DNA from: Pyronema omphalodes
Lineage: Eukaryota > Ascomycota > Pezizomycetes > Pezizales > Pyronemataceae
Assembly (NCBI GenBank): GCA_024516155.1
Contig: JAJJXM010000055.1
Location: forward strand, 186,001 to 250,000
Length of the DNA stretch: 64,000 nt
Direction: 5' to 3'
Positions 37,601-48,763 of this stretch are shown here, one piece after another. The notes beneath the pieces are model-generated. The model was not told the origin of the DNA. It did no database searches and saw only the letters and a list, made by a program, of their open reading frames with translations. Within the stretch, counting starts at the first letter, position 1, and every line of letters begins with the position of its first letter. Made by a program: the position numbers and the translations under genes.

Positions 37601-40600
37601 ACTTTCATCGTATTCCTATGTAGATAGATATATCTCGTACGATAGAAATCTGTATTCTCATCGAGGTTATAGAATGGTGATCTTATATGTATATGTATAT
37701 GCAGAGGTCATTCCTGTGTTCTTGATCTTCTGGTATTCTGGGATTATTGTATTCTGGATGTTCTGGTATTCTTGTATTCTTGTATTTTGGCTCCCCCACT
37801 TCCCCACTTCCACACTCGTAACTTGTGACTCGTCCACTCGTCCACTCGTAACTCGTATACCTTTTCAAGCTGGAAGTTTCAGCAGGTACGTGATACATCA
37901 ACATCAACAACAGATAACAGATAACAGTAAATAAATACATAGCAGGTCTGGTCAGTGCATATGTATCTTGTTCCCCTTTATGTATCCATCTGAAGCCAAA
38001 TCAGGTTGCTATGTATTTTGCTATCACGGTAGCCAATAAATTAGTAAGTTAATCAACGCACCAGTTACAGCTCGTTACAGTAACATCAATAACCTTCCAC
38101 CTCTCTCATTCTTCAGTGCGTACGGGTTTCTCTTATTTCCAGCCTGTCTTTCTTCTCTTCAAAGTTCGGTAAACGTACAGCTAAGCTTTTCACCATGTAG
38201 AGGATTCCTCTCTTCCCTCCCCTCACTTCCTCATTTCCCTACAAACCCTACATAGCAAGCATTACACCATACAAGATCCACAGTGTACTCGGGATCCAGT
38301 GTCGTGGAAACCTGAAACCTGAAACCTGAAACCTGAATCCGGAATCTGGAATCCGGTATCGGGGATAATGCATAGCAAACCTACCCTCTGAACTCCTGAC
38401 AACCCAACCAACCAACCAACCAACCAACTAACTACATAGCCCTAGTCGGCATCGGCGGTAGCATTGGTAGCAATGGTAGCGGACGCCGAGCCCCAGACCT
38501 AGACCCCAGACCATAGATCCAGGTAAACCCGGTTCGGCCGGCTTTGTGAGGCGAGGTTTCAGTTCCGAGAATCGTATGAGGTTCGGGATGGCGATGTGGC
38601 GAAAGGCAGGGCAGAGGCGGAGGGATGGGGCGGATGGGATGGGGAGAGGCAGGTAAGGTAAGGTAGAGGCGGAGGGAGGTGGAGGCAAGGCAGAGGCGGA
38701 GGGATGGAGATGGGATCTTCGGAAGGTGAGGAAAAGAAGCAAAACAAAGACAAGAAAACGAAGACAAGAAACAAAAGAAAATTGTATGTATGGGTAGGAA
38801 GCCATATCCGCCCGCGATGTGAGCCTCATTCTACATCTACACATATGCATTCCTATTCTACATTTCCTTTCTCACCTCCCCGGCCGATGCAAGTCATCCA
38901 TGATTCCATCCATCTTTCATCATTATCATCTTTCGTGTAACTGTGCAACCACAGAACACAATCCACAAAACATAAACATAATCACATGCAAAAAAATCAT
39001 AAATCCAAAGTAAGATAAACATGCATGAATCGGCAGGCACAGCAGGAGTGATCGGCGGGAGCACAAAAGACAACAGATCGTGCTACATATTCACAGTTAC
39101 AGTTACGACGGATGTGTTGCGGATAATGATAGTGATGATATTGATAACGAGGGTGATAATTGTGATGATGATGGTGATAGTTGTGATGATGTGCTCTGCT
39201 TGGCTTCTGTTCTGCTTGGCTGCTGGTCTGCTGGTTTGCTGGTCTGCTGGTCTTGCCTGGTTGTTGAGCCGCCTTGCCTTGCCTTGCCCAGCCTACATAT
39301 GTATGCCACCATATGCACCCGCGTCTAAGGTAACGCCTCGACTTGCCTCGGTCACAGATGTTAGACTTGTCAGACTTGTCAGTCAACAACAGCAACGTCG
39401 ACCGCATCACAGAGCACGTTGGATTGCTTCACTTCTGTTTCGGGGAACTGTTTCGGCTACGGTTGAAAGGAAGTTATGTGTGTGTATCTATCTGTGTGTC
39501 TGTCTTATCACCTATCACCCGCCATACTTATCAACAGCTTGCCATTCTTGATTCGTTTGGGCATGCGTGTGCTGAGATGTTGGAACTTGGAACTGCTTTG
39601 TCGACTTTGTCGAACTTTCTCGAGATTCCACTGCTCGACGCTGCTGCTGTCAGAAGGTAAAAATGGAATTGCCAAACCAAAAGTGCAGCTTCCACATCAA
39701 CCAGTCAGATATCGTCCGGCGATCATGATAATCCCACCTCTCAGCTATGCATTTTGTTTTGCAAATCCTCTTTCGTTTTTATTTGTATTTTCTCCAGATG
39801 CTGTTGAGTTCACTCAAGCTTCGCAAGCTTCACATTTGCTTCTCCATGTCTCGCACTCTGTCCTCTCGCCGCCCAAACGGTTGGGCGTCAGAAGAATTGC
39901 CAACGTTGGGCGTCTCAACAAAATTTGGACCCTGCGTTGTGTACCATCCCTATTCAGGTACAGCCCCAGAGGACCCTCTTGGCGATCCGATTTTTTCTCC
40001 CCCAACGCGAACCCTGCAAGCGCCAGAAGCTGGTGAACGTGAAAGAAGCGAGAAAACAAAAACTCTCAAAATCGAGAAGGTTGATAATCAATGAAGAACG
40101 CATTGGCTGACCAAAATTGAACTTTGAGTGGAAAGCTGGGTGGCAATCCAGTCCCAGTTTAGAGTCGAGCTTTTTTTTTTTTTTTTTCCTTTTCCTTTTC
40201 CCTTTTGTATCTTTATCCGATGGTGCGACTAGATGTACGCAAAGGCAGAGCAAGATACGAGGTGTGCTGGCAGTGGACACACAATTCGAGGTCTCAGATG
40301 TGAAAAAAAAAAAAAAAAAAATTCTAAATACACGCCGTCCAACAAGGCAAAAACAGTACGAAAACAGACCCAAAATTGCTCAAAAGGGTAATTGCTCGTT
40401 TTCTATTCGCCATGCTCTAGCTACATCCCGATAAGGAGGGTTCAGGGCTCTCCGCATTTATTTCCCGCTAGGCTTTCGTCAGAAAAGACAGAACACCATC
40501 TGTCCAACTCAAAAGTCCCCATCTCCCCTCTTCTCTCCCTCCCTTTTTCTCGCTACCCTTCCCGCCGATTACCCAGTCGACCAAGAGGTGAACCCCACTA

Positions 40601-40636
40601 GTTTCTTGAGCAAAGCCCTTCGTTTCTGTGCTTAAG

Positions 40637-40688
40637 GTCAGTTAACTGAAAGCTGTTATTTCAACTTCCCTAGCTAACTCAATTGTAG
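40637..40688 (+). other. Candidate 5'-UTR intron of the desaturase gene
   Basis: Between the pyrimidine-rich leader and the start codon lies AAG|GTCAGT at 40634-40642, a branch-like GCTAAC at 40673-40678 and TTGTAG ending at 40688, ten bases before ATG. Removal would leave a normal short leader. Confidence 0.55.
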
Positions 40689-40697
40689 TGCTTCGCC

Positions 40698-42194
40698 ATG
40701 TCCGACTCTCCTATGACCCGTTCCCGCGCTCGCCGCTCTGGCAGCATCTCCGCCGCGTCCACTCCTCTCTCCGCCTCTACCTCTGCTTCTACCTCCGCGT
40801 CGATGAACTCCTCTTCGACCTCTCTCTCCTCCATGGGAACCGAGACCAAGGGAAAGCCCCTTCTCGACACCTACGGAAACGAGTTTCAGATCCCCGACTT
40901 TACCATCAAGGACATTCGTGATGCCATTCCCAAGCACTGCTTCAAGCGTTCTGCCATCCGCTCTCTTTCCTACGTCGCCCGCGACCTTGTTCTCCTCGCC
41001 GGAACATTCTGGGGAATGCAGAACTACGTTGTCCCCGCCATCGCTGACCAGTCTGTTCTCGTTCGCGGTGCCGCCTGGGCTGTCTACGGATTCACTCAGG
41101 GACTTTTCGGAACTGGAGTCTGGGTTCTTGCCCACGAGTGTGGTCACCAGGCCTTCTCTGAGTCCAAGGTCCTCAACGACACCGTTGGATGGATCCTTCA
41201 CAGCTCTTTGTTGGTTCCCTACTTCTCCTGGAAGATCTCCCACGGAAAGCACCACCACTCCACTGGAAACTTGGAGAAGGACATGGTCTTCGTTCCCAAG
41301 ACCCGCACTGAGTACATCCGTCGTTACGCTGGAGGACTCGCCCACGACGTTGCCGAGCTCACCGAGGAGACTCCCATCGCCACCCTCGCTCACTCTGTCG
41401 CCCAGCAGCTCGTTGGATGGATTCTTTACCTCTTCACTAACGTTACTGGACACAACTACCACCACCGCCAGAAGGAGGGACGTGGAATTGGAAAGAGAAA
41501 CGGATACTTTGGAGGAGTTTCTCACTTTGACCCCAACTCTCCCTTGTACGAGGCCAAGGACGCCAAGTTGATTGTTTTGTCCGACATCGGAATTGCCTTG
41601 ATGGGATACGCCTTGTACACTGCTTGCCAGAAGTTTGGAGCCTTTAACGTCTTCCTTTGGTACGGAATTCCCTACCTTTGGGTTAACCACTGGCTCGTCG
41701 CCATTACCTTCTTGCAGCACACCGACCCCTCTCTTCCTCACTACAACCCCGAGACCTGGAACTACTGCCGTGGAGCCGCCGCTACCATCGACAGAGAGTT
41801 CGGATTCATTGGACGCCACCTTATGCACGGAATTGTCGAGACTCACGTTCTCCACCACTTTATCCCCTTGATTCCTTTCTACCACGCCGATGAGGCCTCC
41901 GAGGCCATCAAGAAGGTTATGGGACGTCACTACCGTTCCGACACCAAGGGTGGAGCCATTGGTTTCATCAAGGCTCTCTGGAAGTCTGCTAGATGGTGCC
42001 AGTGGGTTGAGCCCAGCGAGGGAGCTGAGGGTGAAGGAAAGGGTGTTTTGTTCTTCCGTAACCGTAACGGTCTCGGAGTTAAGCCTCTTCCTAAGGAGAA
42101 GTTTGTTCACCGCGAGAAGGAGATTGAGAACATGATCGCCGTCGGTGTTTTGAAGAGAGAGGAGGTTGAGAAGGCTGGAATCAAGATGGAGTAA
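40698..42194 (+). CDS. Membrane fatty acid desaturase, oleate delta-12 (FAD2/OdeA-like)
   Basis: ER enzyme that introduces a second double bond into oleate, using cytochrome b5 and a di-iron centre. Single coding exon, 498 aa. The three histidine boxes are in their family positions: HECGHQ at 146-151, HGKHHH at 182-187 and HVLHH at 383-387 (ETHVLHHF context). HGKHH and SPLYEAKDAK-type segments match delta-12 rather than delta-9 enzymes (no fused cytochrome b5). An omega-3 desaturase is the main alternative. The N-terminal 55 residues are Ser/Ala/Thr-rich and low complexity. Codon use is extreme: glycine is almost always GGA and third positions are strongly biased, a sign of high expression. 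The bias produces a long spurious open frame on the opposite strand. A leader intron is probable. Confidence 0.93.
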   Translation: MSDSPMTRSRARRSGSISAASTPLSASTSASTSASMNSSSTSLSSMGTETKGKPLLDTYGNEFQIPDFTIKDIRDAIPKHCFKRSAIRSLSYVARDLVLLAGTFWGMQNYVVPAIADQSVLVRGAAWAVYGFTQGLFGTGVWVLAHECGHQAFSESKVLNDTVGWILHSSLLVPYFSWKISHGKHHHSTGNLEKDMVFVPKTRTEYIRRYAGGLAHDVAELTEETPIATLAHSVAQQLVGWILYLFTNVTGHNYHHRQKEGRGIGKRNGYFGGVSHFDPNSPLYEAKDAKLIVLSDIGIALMGYALYTACQKFGAFNVFLWYGIPYLWVNHWLVAITFLQHTDPSLPHYNPETWNYCRGAAATIDREFGFIGRHLMHGIVETHVLHHFIPLIPFYHADEASEAIKKVMGRHYRSDTKGGAIGFIKALWKSARWCQWVEPSEGAEGEGKGVLFFRNRNGLGVKPLPKEKFVHREKEIENMIAVGVLKREEVEKAGIKME

Positions 42195-42862
42195 AAGAAA
42201 AACCTCCAGTCCACCACTTTATTGTGTCTGGTCTGAACTTGGTTTAAAGATTCCAGTTGATTGTGAGGGGGACTGAAAAAAACCAGTGTGACGATTTTTT
42301 TATATTTTTGCTTTTGGTTCAACTCGGGGATGATTAAAGGGGTAATGGGGCGTTCTTTTATTTTCTGTCTTTTTTTTTTTTTAGGGATTTGCTTTTTTGT
42401 TTGTTTTCTTTGGTGTTTTGTTTCTTTTTTTACTTCTTTTTTTTTACAGATTAGATGAGATGAGATGAGATTAAAATGGGGAAACGAGTTGAAAAAATTA
42501 ACAGCTTTGGAAATAACTCGTATAAGTTTTTCTTTTTTTTCAAAGAAAAAGAAGATGTAGATTTATATATTCCCCCGTGATGGAAAATCTATGGGGATGA
42601 AAGTATTTTTTATTTTTTTCTCTTTTTTTCGGGAAATTAAACGTTTTATGAAATCTCCACTCATCTTATGTGGTTGTGCTTGTGTTTGTGTTTGTGGTTG
42701 TGGTTTTCGTGTGCTTTTTTTGTGCTGTGATGGGAATTGTGCTGGCGTGCTGCTGCTTACTCCATCGTCTAACATGAAAAACATAAAACCGTAAACAAAT
42801 TCATCCCAAGCCAATATACATACATGCTTCATATCTGCTATGGTTATTGAAGGGATATAACA
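42195..42862. other. Desaturase 3' flank
   Basis: T-rich with several T8-T13 runs and short GATGA repeats. No gene seen before the tRNA. Confidence 0.55.
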
Positions 42863-42936
42863 TCCCCCGTGGCGCAATTGGCTAGCGCGTCTGACTGTTA
42901 ATCAGGAGGTTGGTGGTTCAAGCCCACCCGGAGGAG
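42863..42936 (+). tRNA. tRNA-Asn (anticodon GTT)
   Basis: A 74-nt cloverleaf without intron. Acceptor strand TCCCCCG pairs with CGGAGGA with one C-A mismatch at the fourth pair. D stem GCGC/GCGC, anticodon stem TCTGA/TCAGG with loop CTGTTAA (GTT at 42897-42899), five-base variable loop, T stem GGTGG/CCACC with loop TTCAAGC, discriminator G. A T-run terminator follows directly. Confidence 0.92.
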
Positions 42937-42937
42937 C

Positions 42938-42948
42938 TTTTTTTTTTT
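42938..42948 (+). terminator. RNA polymerase III terminator of tRNA-Asn
   Basis: Eleven T begin two bases after the discriminator base. Confidence 0.85.
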
Positions 42949-43162
42949 GTTTTTGTTTGATTTTGATTTTGATTTTGATTTTGATTTTGATTTATTGAAG
43001 AAGAGTACTGTATGTACTGTATGTACTGTGCTGCGGTTAAATTAACAGGTGCTATGGATAGTTACACTCAGTATCACTCGGTTTGTTATGTACATACATA
43101 CATGAAAGGTGCTTGGGTTTGCTGTGTACATAGTGGCGGCGGCGGTGGTGGTGGTGGTGATG

Positions 43163-43276
43163 GATGTTGATGTTGATGTTGATGTTGATGTTGATGTTGA
43201 TGTCAATGTCAATGTCAATAGCGTGGGTGTGGGGTGGGTGTGGGGTGGGTGTGGGGTGGGTGTGGGGTGGGTGTGG
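43163..43276. repeat. Adjacent (TTGATG)n and (GTGTGGGGTGG)n arrays
   Basis: Two different short tandem arrays lie back to back, separated by a short TCAATG variant of the first. Confidence 0.85.
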
Positions 43277-44190
43277 TTATTTATCCTCCCTCGTTTATCC
43301 CGTCTCGTTTTACTACGCCGGTGACGAACTAGCAGATAGCAGATAGCAGCTAGCAGATAGCAGATAGCTGAATCATCACTATTTTTCGTTGTTATTGTTA
43401 TGGGGATTGTTATGGGGATTGTTATGGGGATTGTTAGTGAGGAAAAGAATTGTGATCCTGACCCTGACTCAGTGATGGAATGGGATGGGATGGGATGGGG
43501 TTTGTATAGACTTTGTATATGTGGAGTTACTGGAATTAATGGATGTGGGTATTGCTGAGTTGAGTTGAGTTGAGTTTAGTTGAGTTTGGGATGTTATGGA
43601 CATGTGTATAGGAAAGGGGCTGGCTGGGGTGTTTGGTTTTATGGGTGGTAATGGTGGATGTTATGTAGCTTCTCGTTGTATTCATTGTAGTCCTTTATTC
43701 AATCAATTCTTGGTTTACGTTTACCTTGAGCTTTGTATTCTCTTCTTGCTGCATGCAATGTGTGCACTGTAACATAATTACTCTGGATAACTCATTCCTG
43801 GAGGGTTTGGTCTGCTGGTTTTTATGATATCTGAATTCCGATTGAAACTTGAAACTAAAATGAAAACAAAACAAAAAACAAAACAAAACTAAAACAAAAC
43901 AAAACTAAAACAAAACAAAACTAAAACTAAAACAAAACTAAAACAAAACAGTAAAAAGTAAAAAGTAAATAGTAAACAGTAAACAGTAAACAGTAAACAG
44001 CAAACAGCAAACAAAATCCGCAACAACAAAAACAAACGACTCCCTCACTGAAGCTATCCCACAGTAAAAAACCAACTTCTTGCATACCAAGAATTTCCTC
44101 CATCCCCATTGTAACAAACGTATATAACACCCAGTATCTTATACCTATCATCATTCCCAGCGAGTCATGTTTTTTTTTTTTTTCTACCGC

Positions 44191-46266
44191 CTAATATTTC
44201 TTCCCCTTACCCTTACCCTTACCCTTTCTCTTACTGGCGGGAACCTTCTTCTTAACAGGAGCTTTTCCTTTGCCTTTTGCTGCGGTGGTGGTCCTATTGC
44301 TATCCCATTAGCCCCAACTCCTGCTTCTTTTTCTTAAACCATCCCGTTACTCCAGCATCATAGTTGAGAATTCGGGTTCGTAACTACTAGGTACTTGGTA
44401 TTGGGTATTAGGTGATATAATAAGAAACTTACATTTTCCCCAGCCCCAGCCCCTGTTCCTGTTCCTGCTCCTCCTGCTCCTCGTCCTGGTCCATATCATC
44501 CTCCCCCTGCCCCTGCTCCTCCTCCTCCTCCGAAGGCTTAGAATCATCAATAACCCTCTCAGGCATCTTATTCATAACCGCACGGTTAGAGGTATTGATA
44601 TAACCCGAGGAAGCTAGTCCGGTTCGTTTTTTGCGGTTGTATCTTATTGGCTCTTGTTCCGGTTCTTCGTCGTCGGTGGCGGCTTCGTCGGTGGCATCGT
44701 CGGTGGCATCGGGGGCAGTATTGATATCATCCAGAGTACGAAATTTCTTAGCGCCAGTAACACCCGCAGGATCCAGTGAGTGAGGAGAACTCGGAGCACG
44801 ACGTTTCCTCTGGTTCGCGGTACTAATAGCTGCATTTGAAGGGCCGGGTGTAGCTGGTGTAGCAGGAGAAGGAGAAGGAGGAGGAGAAACACGAGGAGAT
44901 GCACGACGGTAGTAGTGCGGTGCACAGTCTAGAAGACCTTGGTGTGCTTCGTTTTCTAGGGCTTCACGGGCTTCACGGGCTGCACGGGCTTCACGGGCTG
45001 CTTGCTGGTGGTTATGGTGGGTTGCTTCGTCTTCTTCGGATTCGGCGTCGGCGTCGGGATCGGCTTCCTCCTCGTCGGCTTCCTCCTCCTCCTCCTCGTC
45101 GTCGTCTGCAGGTAAACTAGGCCTAGCATTAACAGCCGTAAACGACCTAGCCGCAACCGGCGCCTTGGGAACCTTCGCCCCCGATTCAGAAACCTCAGAA
45201 CCCTTAACCCCCTTCACCTTCACCTTCACCTTCACCTTCAACCCCCCACCATCCTTCTTCTCCACCGAAGACGCCAATTCATTCAAAATCTGTTCATCCG
45301 CCGAATCCTCCTGGTCCTGGATTTTCTCTTCGGATTTCTTGATCTTGATCTTCTTGGGGATCTTGGGGGGTTTCTTGGCTGGAGTTTTGGGGGTTTTGGG
45401 GGTTTTGGGGGTTTTGGGGGTTTTGGGGGTTTTGGCATCTTCGGCTGGCTTGGTGGGCTCGGTGGGTTCGAGGAGTTCGTCGTCGGATTCTTCGACGGGG
45501 TGCAAGTAGGCTGGTTGCTTGCCTTTGAGTTTAGATGAGAGTTTGGGGGCGGTGGTGGTGGTGGCGGCGGGGGCGGCGGTGTTGGAGGTGCTGGAGGTGC
45601 TGGTGGTGCCGGTGGGTTTCTGGTAGGAAGGATTAGTTAGTCAATATACAATAAAAACAACAATAACAATAAATCTCATAGCATGTCATAGCATGTCATA
45701 GCCTCCAGTATATCCGCAACCCAACCCAGCCCAACACACAAAAAACAAAAAAACAACCTACATCAACCCTAAGATGGTTCCAATCGGCGCGAGTAGATCT
45801 TCTACAGAACCCACAGGTAGTAGTAGGGATCCCCGAGGATTTATTCAGAAAGAAATTTAGGTTGCCTCTGCGTTGACATTTGGGGCGTTTGCAGGTGTAT
45901 ATGGGCTCGTTTTCGTTGATTTCGGGACAGGGGAGGGAGGGCATTGTGATGGGTTGAAGGGGTGAAAGTTGGGCAGGGCAGGGCAAGATGATGATGATGG
46001 TGAGGATTGGGTAGTGTTATGAAGAAGGGAAAGTAGAAGGAGAGGTAAAAGATGAATTGAAAAAACAATCCAGTCGTATATAAAATCAGAGGCGTATGTG
46101 ATGGTGATAAGAAACGAGACCGCAAAAAGGATGAGATGCAGGATATTTAAGAGATTTAAGAGATTTAAGAGATTTCAGAGAAACTTACAGCAGCAGTTGG
46201 GGCATCAAGAGAAGCTTTCGGAACAGATCGGTAGATGACAACTTGAGGGATCCATTTTGGTGGCAT
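44191..46266 (-). CDS. Uncharacterised nuclear-type protein: CxxC zinc knuckles, KTP repeats, acidic tracts and basic C-terminus
   Basis: Exons on the minus strand: 46266-46189, 45905-45762, 45619-44433, 44293-44191; 503 aa, all phases closing. The short N-terminal exon starts MPPKWIPQVVIYRSV. Exon 2 carries a four-Cys element, CKRPKCQRRG...CGFC. Exon 3 has Thr/Ser/Ala-rich sequence, five KTP units, acidic runs and a long helix-prone Ala/Arg/Glu stretch. The last exon adds TTTAAKGKGKAPVKK and a GK-rich basic tail ending KKY; it joins through a strong GTAAGT donor. Exon 1 to 2 needs a 283-nt intron with no AG dinucleotide for about 275 nt. The alternative is to start at ATG 45944 (490 aa), dropping exon 1. 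Composition suggests a chromatin or nuclear protein. I recognise no family. Confidence 0.6.
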
Positions 46267-46941
46267 TGTTCTTGTGCTGTAGGCGTTGTTCTTTGGTTGT
46301 TTTTGGTGGTGGGAGTTTCTTTGGCGGAGTTTCTTTGTTTTCGTGAAAGAGGAAGGAATTGAATGACCGTTGTGATGCTGGTGATACTGGTGATAGGTGA
46401 AGTCCAAGTTCAAGTTCAAGTTGATGAGATAGTATGTGATAAAGCAAGTGCGTCTTTCTTTTTTTGGTGTGTCGATGGGACGTGAAAGCCGCGAATGCTA
46501 GTACCACAGTTGAATGACGGAGTGAAAGAGTGAAAGAAAAGGAAAGAAGGAAAGGAAGGGGGAATGAAAGGTGTTTGCTAGGTAGGATTATGGGGGATCC
46601 CTGCGAGTGGGATGCGGTGATGGAAGTTGTTGATGAATGGACTGGATGAGAACAAACATAAACAGGTCTCAATTCAAGAGGTGCCTTATGGCCCGCCCCG
46701 CTCACCGATGAAAGAAACTTTTGATTGCTTTTGAAATTTGAATATACCATTGACCAGCAAGGAATTCGGACTTGATCACTTGAATTCGCACCCACCACAC
46801 CCCGCCACACCCCGCCCCCCTCTCCCCCCCTCTCCTCCCCGCCCCCCGATGTATCTACTCTGTCTATTGCTTCTTGAATTATTTTTTATACAGGTATACA
46901 CTCTTCGTTTTAATCATTATACATTAATCCAGCTCTAATAA
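46267..46941. other. Intergenic region between two minus-strand genes
   Basis: Presumed promoter and leader of the preceding gene plus the 3' flank of the LCCL gene. A C-rich stretch (CCCGCC, CCCCTCTCC) lies at 46800-46848. No gene seen. Confidence 0.5.
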
Positions 46942-48763
46942 TCATTCCGACGGTGGTATCCAAGTCCCATTCGCCATCACCGTCCCCGCATGACTGAAAT
47001 CATACGTATTAAGCCCGCCATTCTCCGTCATTTGCAGGTAGGCGATTCTCAGATACAATGGCTCACCAGGGACTCTAGAAATACCAACTTCCTCTGCCTG
47101 TCCTCTGTACATCTCTACATCATTCACCAACAGACTCACACCATCCGGCATCGCCGTCGCGTTCCATCCAATGGTGATGTTCTCGTTCGTAACCTCTGGA
47201 GTATTTAACTTTGGAACCTCCGAGAAGTACAGGCCATCTCCTCTCAAGGAGCTGTAAGTCTCGACGATACCGGCAAACCCCCAACGTGCAGTACCGTTGA
47301 TGAACAGCCCTACCAGTACTCCCTGATAAATTAAACTCGGCCTGGTAAGGATTCTAGTTCCAGGAAGTAGTATAATTGAAAGGATATAATGGTGAATTCT
47401 GAGTGCTGTACCGGGAATGGCAGCAAGTAGCCCAAGACTAGTTCCAATAGTTGCATATAACCCCAACATCTTCGGAAGCTGTCCAGATTGCCGAAGGTGC
47501 CAGACTTGAAAAATAATAACAAAAAAGAGGATAACGACGATGATTCCCAAGGCTGTTTTTGCTCCGGGTTGCTGGTTGAGATCTCGTGCTGTCAACCGTG
47601 AAATCGGAATGATTGCGTCAAAGGTTAAGTTGGTTAATGCTCCGACCCAGAGGCCGCCGAGGTAGAGGATTGTTCGCTCGACCTTCGGTGCTCGACTGTG
47701 CACCCCCGACAAGATATAGACCCAGAAGAAATGGGCAATGAATATTGCGGGGAGGAATCGAGATAGAGCAGTAGAAATGATGCCATATTTGCCCTTTGAA
47801 CCTGGTGCGTCAGAAGCAAGTACGACATGGAAGAAGACTCCAACGAATGTTGAGAAATAAGGAATTGCAGCATTGGACGATACAACTGAGATAATGGTAG
47901 TGAAAGGAATAGAAACAGCGAAGAGATGCCAGCGCAGATCTTGACACGAGCTGCTTTGAACATCACGCAAGAAGGTGTAGCTACTGGGAAAAGTCGCATC
48001 GAATCCAAGCGATTCAATACCATGTCGTTTCGTAGAGATATAATTGTTGTTGGCACCGACGAGCGACGCAACTCCACAACCGCCGTATCGGTTCGAAATC
48101 ACTCCAGCATGTATCGCTGCTGCACAGATAAACGAGTCTGAACGGTAAATTCCATAGTCAGAGGTCGAGCTATTAGCAGGGCCTCCAACAACAAGTGGCT
48201 GATAATTCGCAATTTGGTCTCCGATGGCATACGGGTTCAACAATTTTCCGGACTGTATGCATTTCGCTGGGCAACGGAATTGTAACGTGTCGTTTTCAAA
48301 TGGTCGACAGCGCTCCCCATTCATTCCACATCCATTGTCTTTGGACCTACAGGAGTCATCAGCAGCTATATATCTACTATTACAGAATGTACTACCAATG
48401 GTTCAAAGTACAGCTGAGAAAATGAGGTTCCTCGCCTTCAACTAAGGAGGCAAATCGCGAGTGATGTATGACAGCCACAAAGAGTAAGAGCCAGATAAAG
48501 AGATATAATGCTAATGCGAATAGCTTGTGCCAGTACTGCTTAAAAGCACTGCGGAAAGTTTCAGAAGGATATTCTTGTAGCACGGGAAATATTGGCTTGA
48601 ATGAAACGTTGACCGGGGGATCCGGCCCGCGAACCCATGCGATTGTAGCTCGGAGGTAACGACGGAAACGGGGAATTTGCTGAGGTTGACCCTCTGGCGG
48701 GGGTTGGAGGGGTAATGAGGAGCTGGTTTCCGAAACGACCGTCGGCGACATTTCCGGATGCAT
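46942..48763 (-). CDS. LCCL-domain polytopic membrane protein
   Basis: Exons on the minus strand: 48763-48396 and 48346-46942 (49-nt intron), 590 aa. The joined sequence gives NHWSKDNGCGMNGERCRPF, preserving a Cys-rich ectodomain. Order: a cytosolic N-terminus with the WVRGPDPPVNVSFKPIFPVL segment typical of fungal LCCL proteins, TM1 (LFALALYLFIWLLLFVAVI), a luminal region with a FRCPAKC motif and the LCCL domain (YGIYRSDSFICAAAIHAGVI, then GGCGVASLVG), then about six further hydrophobic helices and a beta-rich C-terminal domain. An in-frame ATG at 48841 would add a hydrophobic stretch that seems out of place, so 48763 is preferred. The LCCL module occurs in secreted and membrane proteins; its role in fungi is unknown. 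Confidence 0.85.

Larger units (their letters stand above)
37244..40697. other. Intergenic region, 3.4 kb, with CGGGTTTTATTTTT repeats
   Basis: No gene supported. Near 37396-37600 are several copies of GGTTTTATTTTTC. AACC units lie at 38404-38426, a GATGAT/GTGATGATG-rich segment at 39125-39200, T runs at 40171-40187 and an A run at 40303-40320. Pyrimidine-rich sequence at 40500-40560 precedes the desaturase. Confidence 0.5.
42937..44190. other. Intergenic region made largely of simple repeats
   Basis: Contents in order: (GATTTT)n at about 42957-42992, (TTGATG)n then (TCAATG)n at about 43163-43216, a GTGTGGGGTGG array at about 43225-43276, CAGATAG units at 43331-43370, TTGTTATGGGGA units at 43395-43437, TTGAG units at 43557-43585, and AAACAAAACTAA/AAACAGT arrays at 43858-44012. 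No gene is seen. Confidence 0.7.

Noticed and set aside
37335..37934. 199-codon frame rich in Phe, Tyr and Ser
   Set aside because: It is produced by GGTTTTATTTTTC repeats and lacks any domain.
40674..42110. 478-codon open frame on the minus strand opposite the desaturase
   Set aside because: It is a shadow of the strong codon bias of the desaturase: no start context and low-complexity Ser/Val/Gly/Leu composition.
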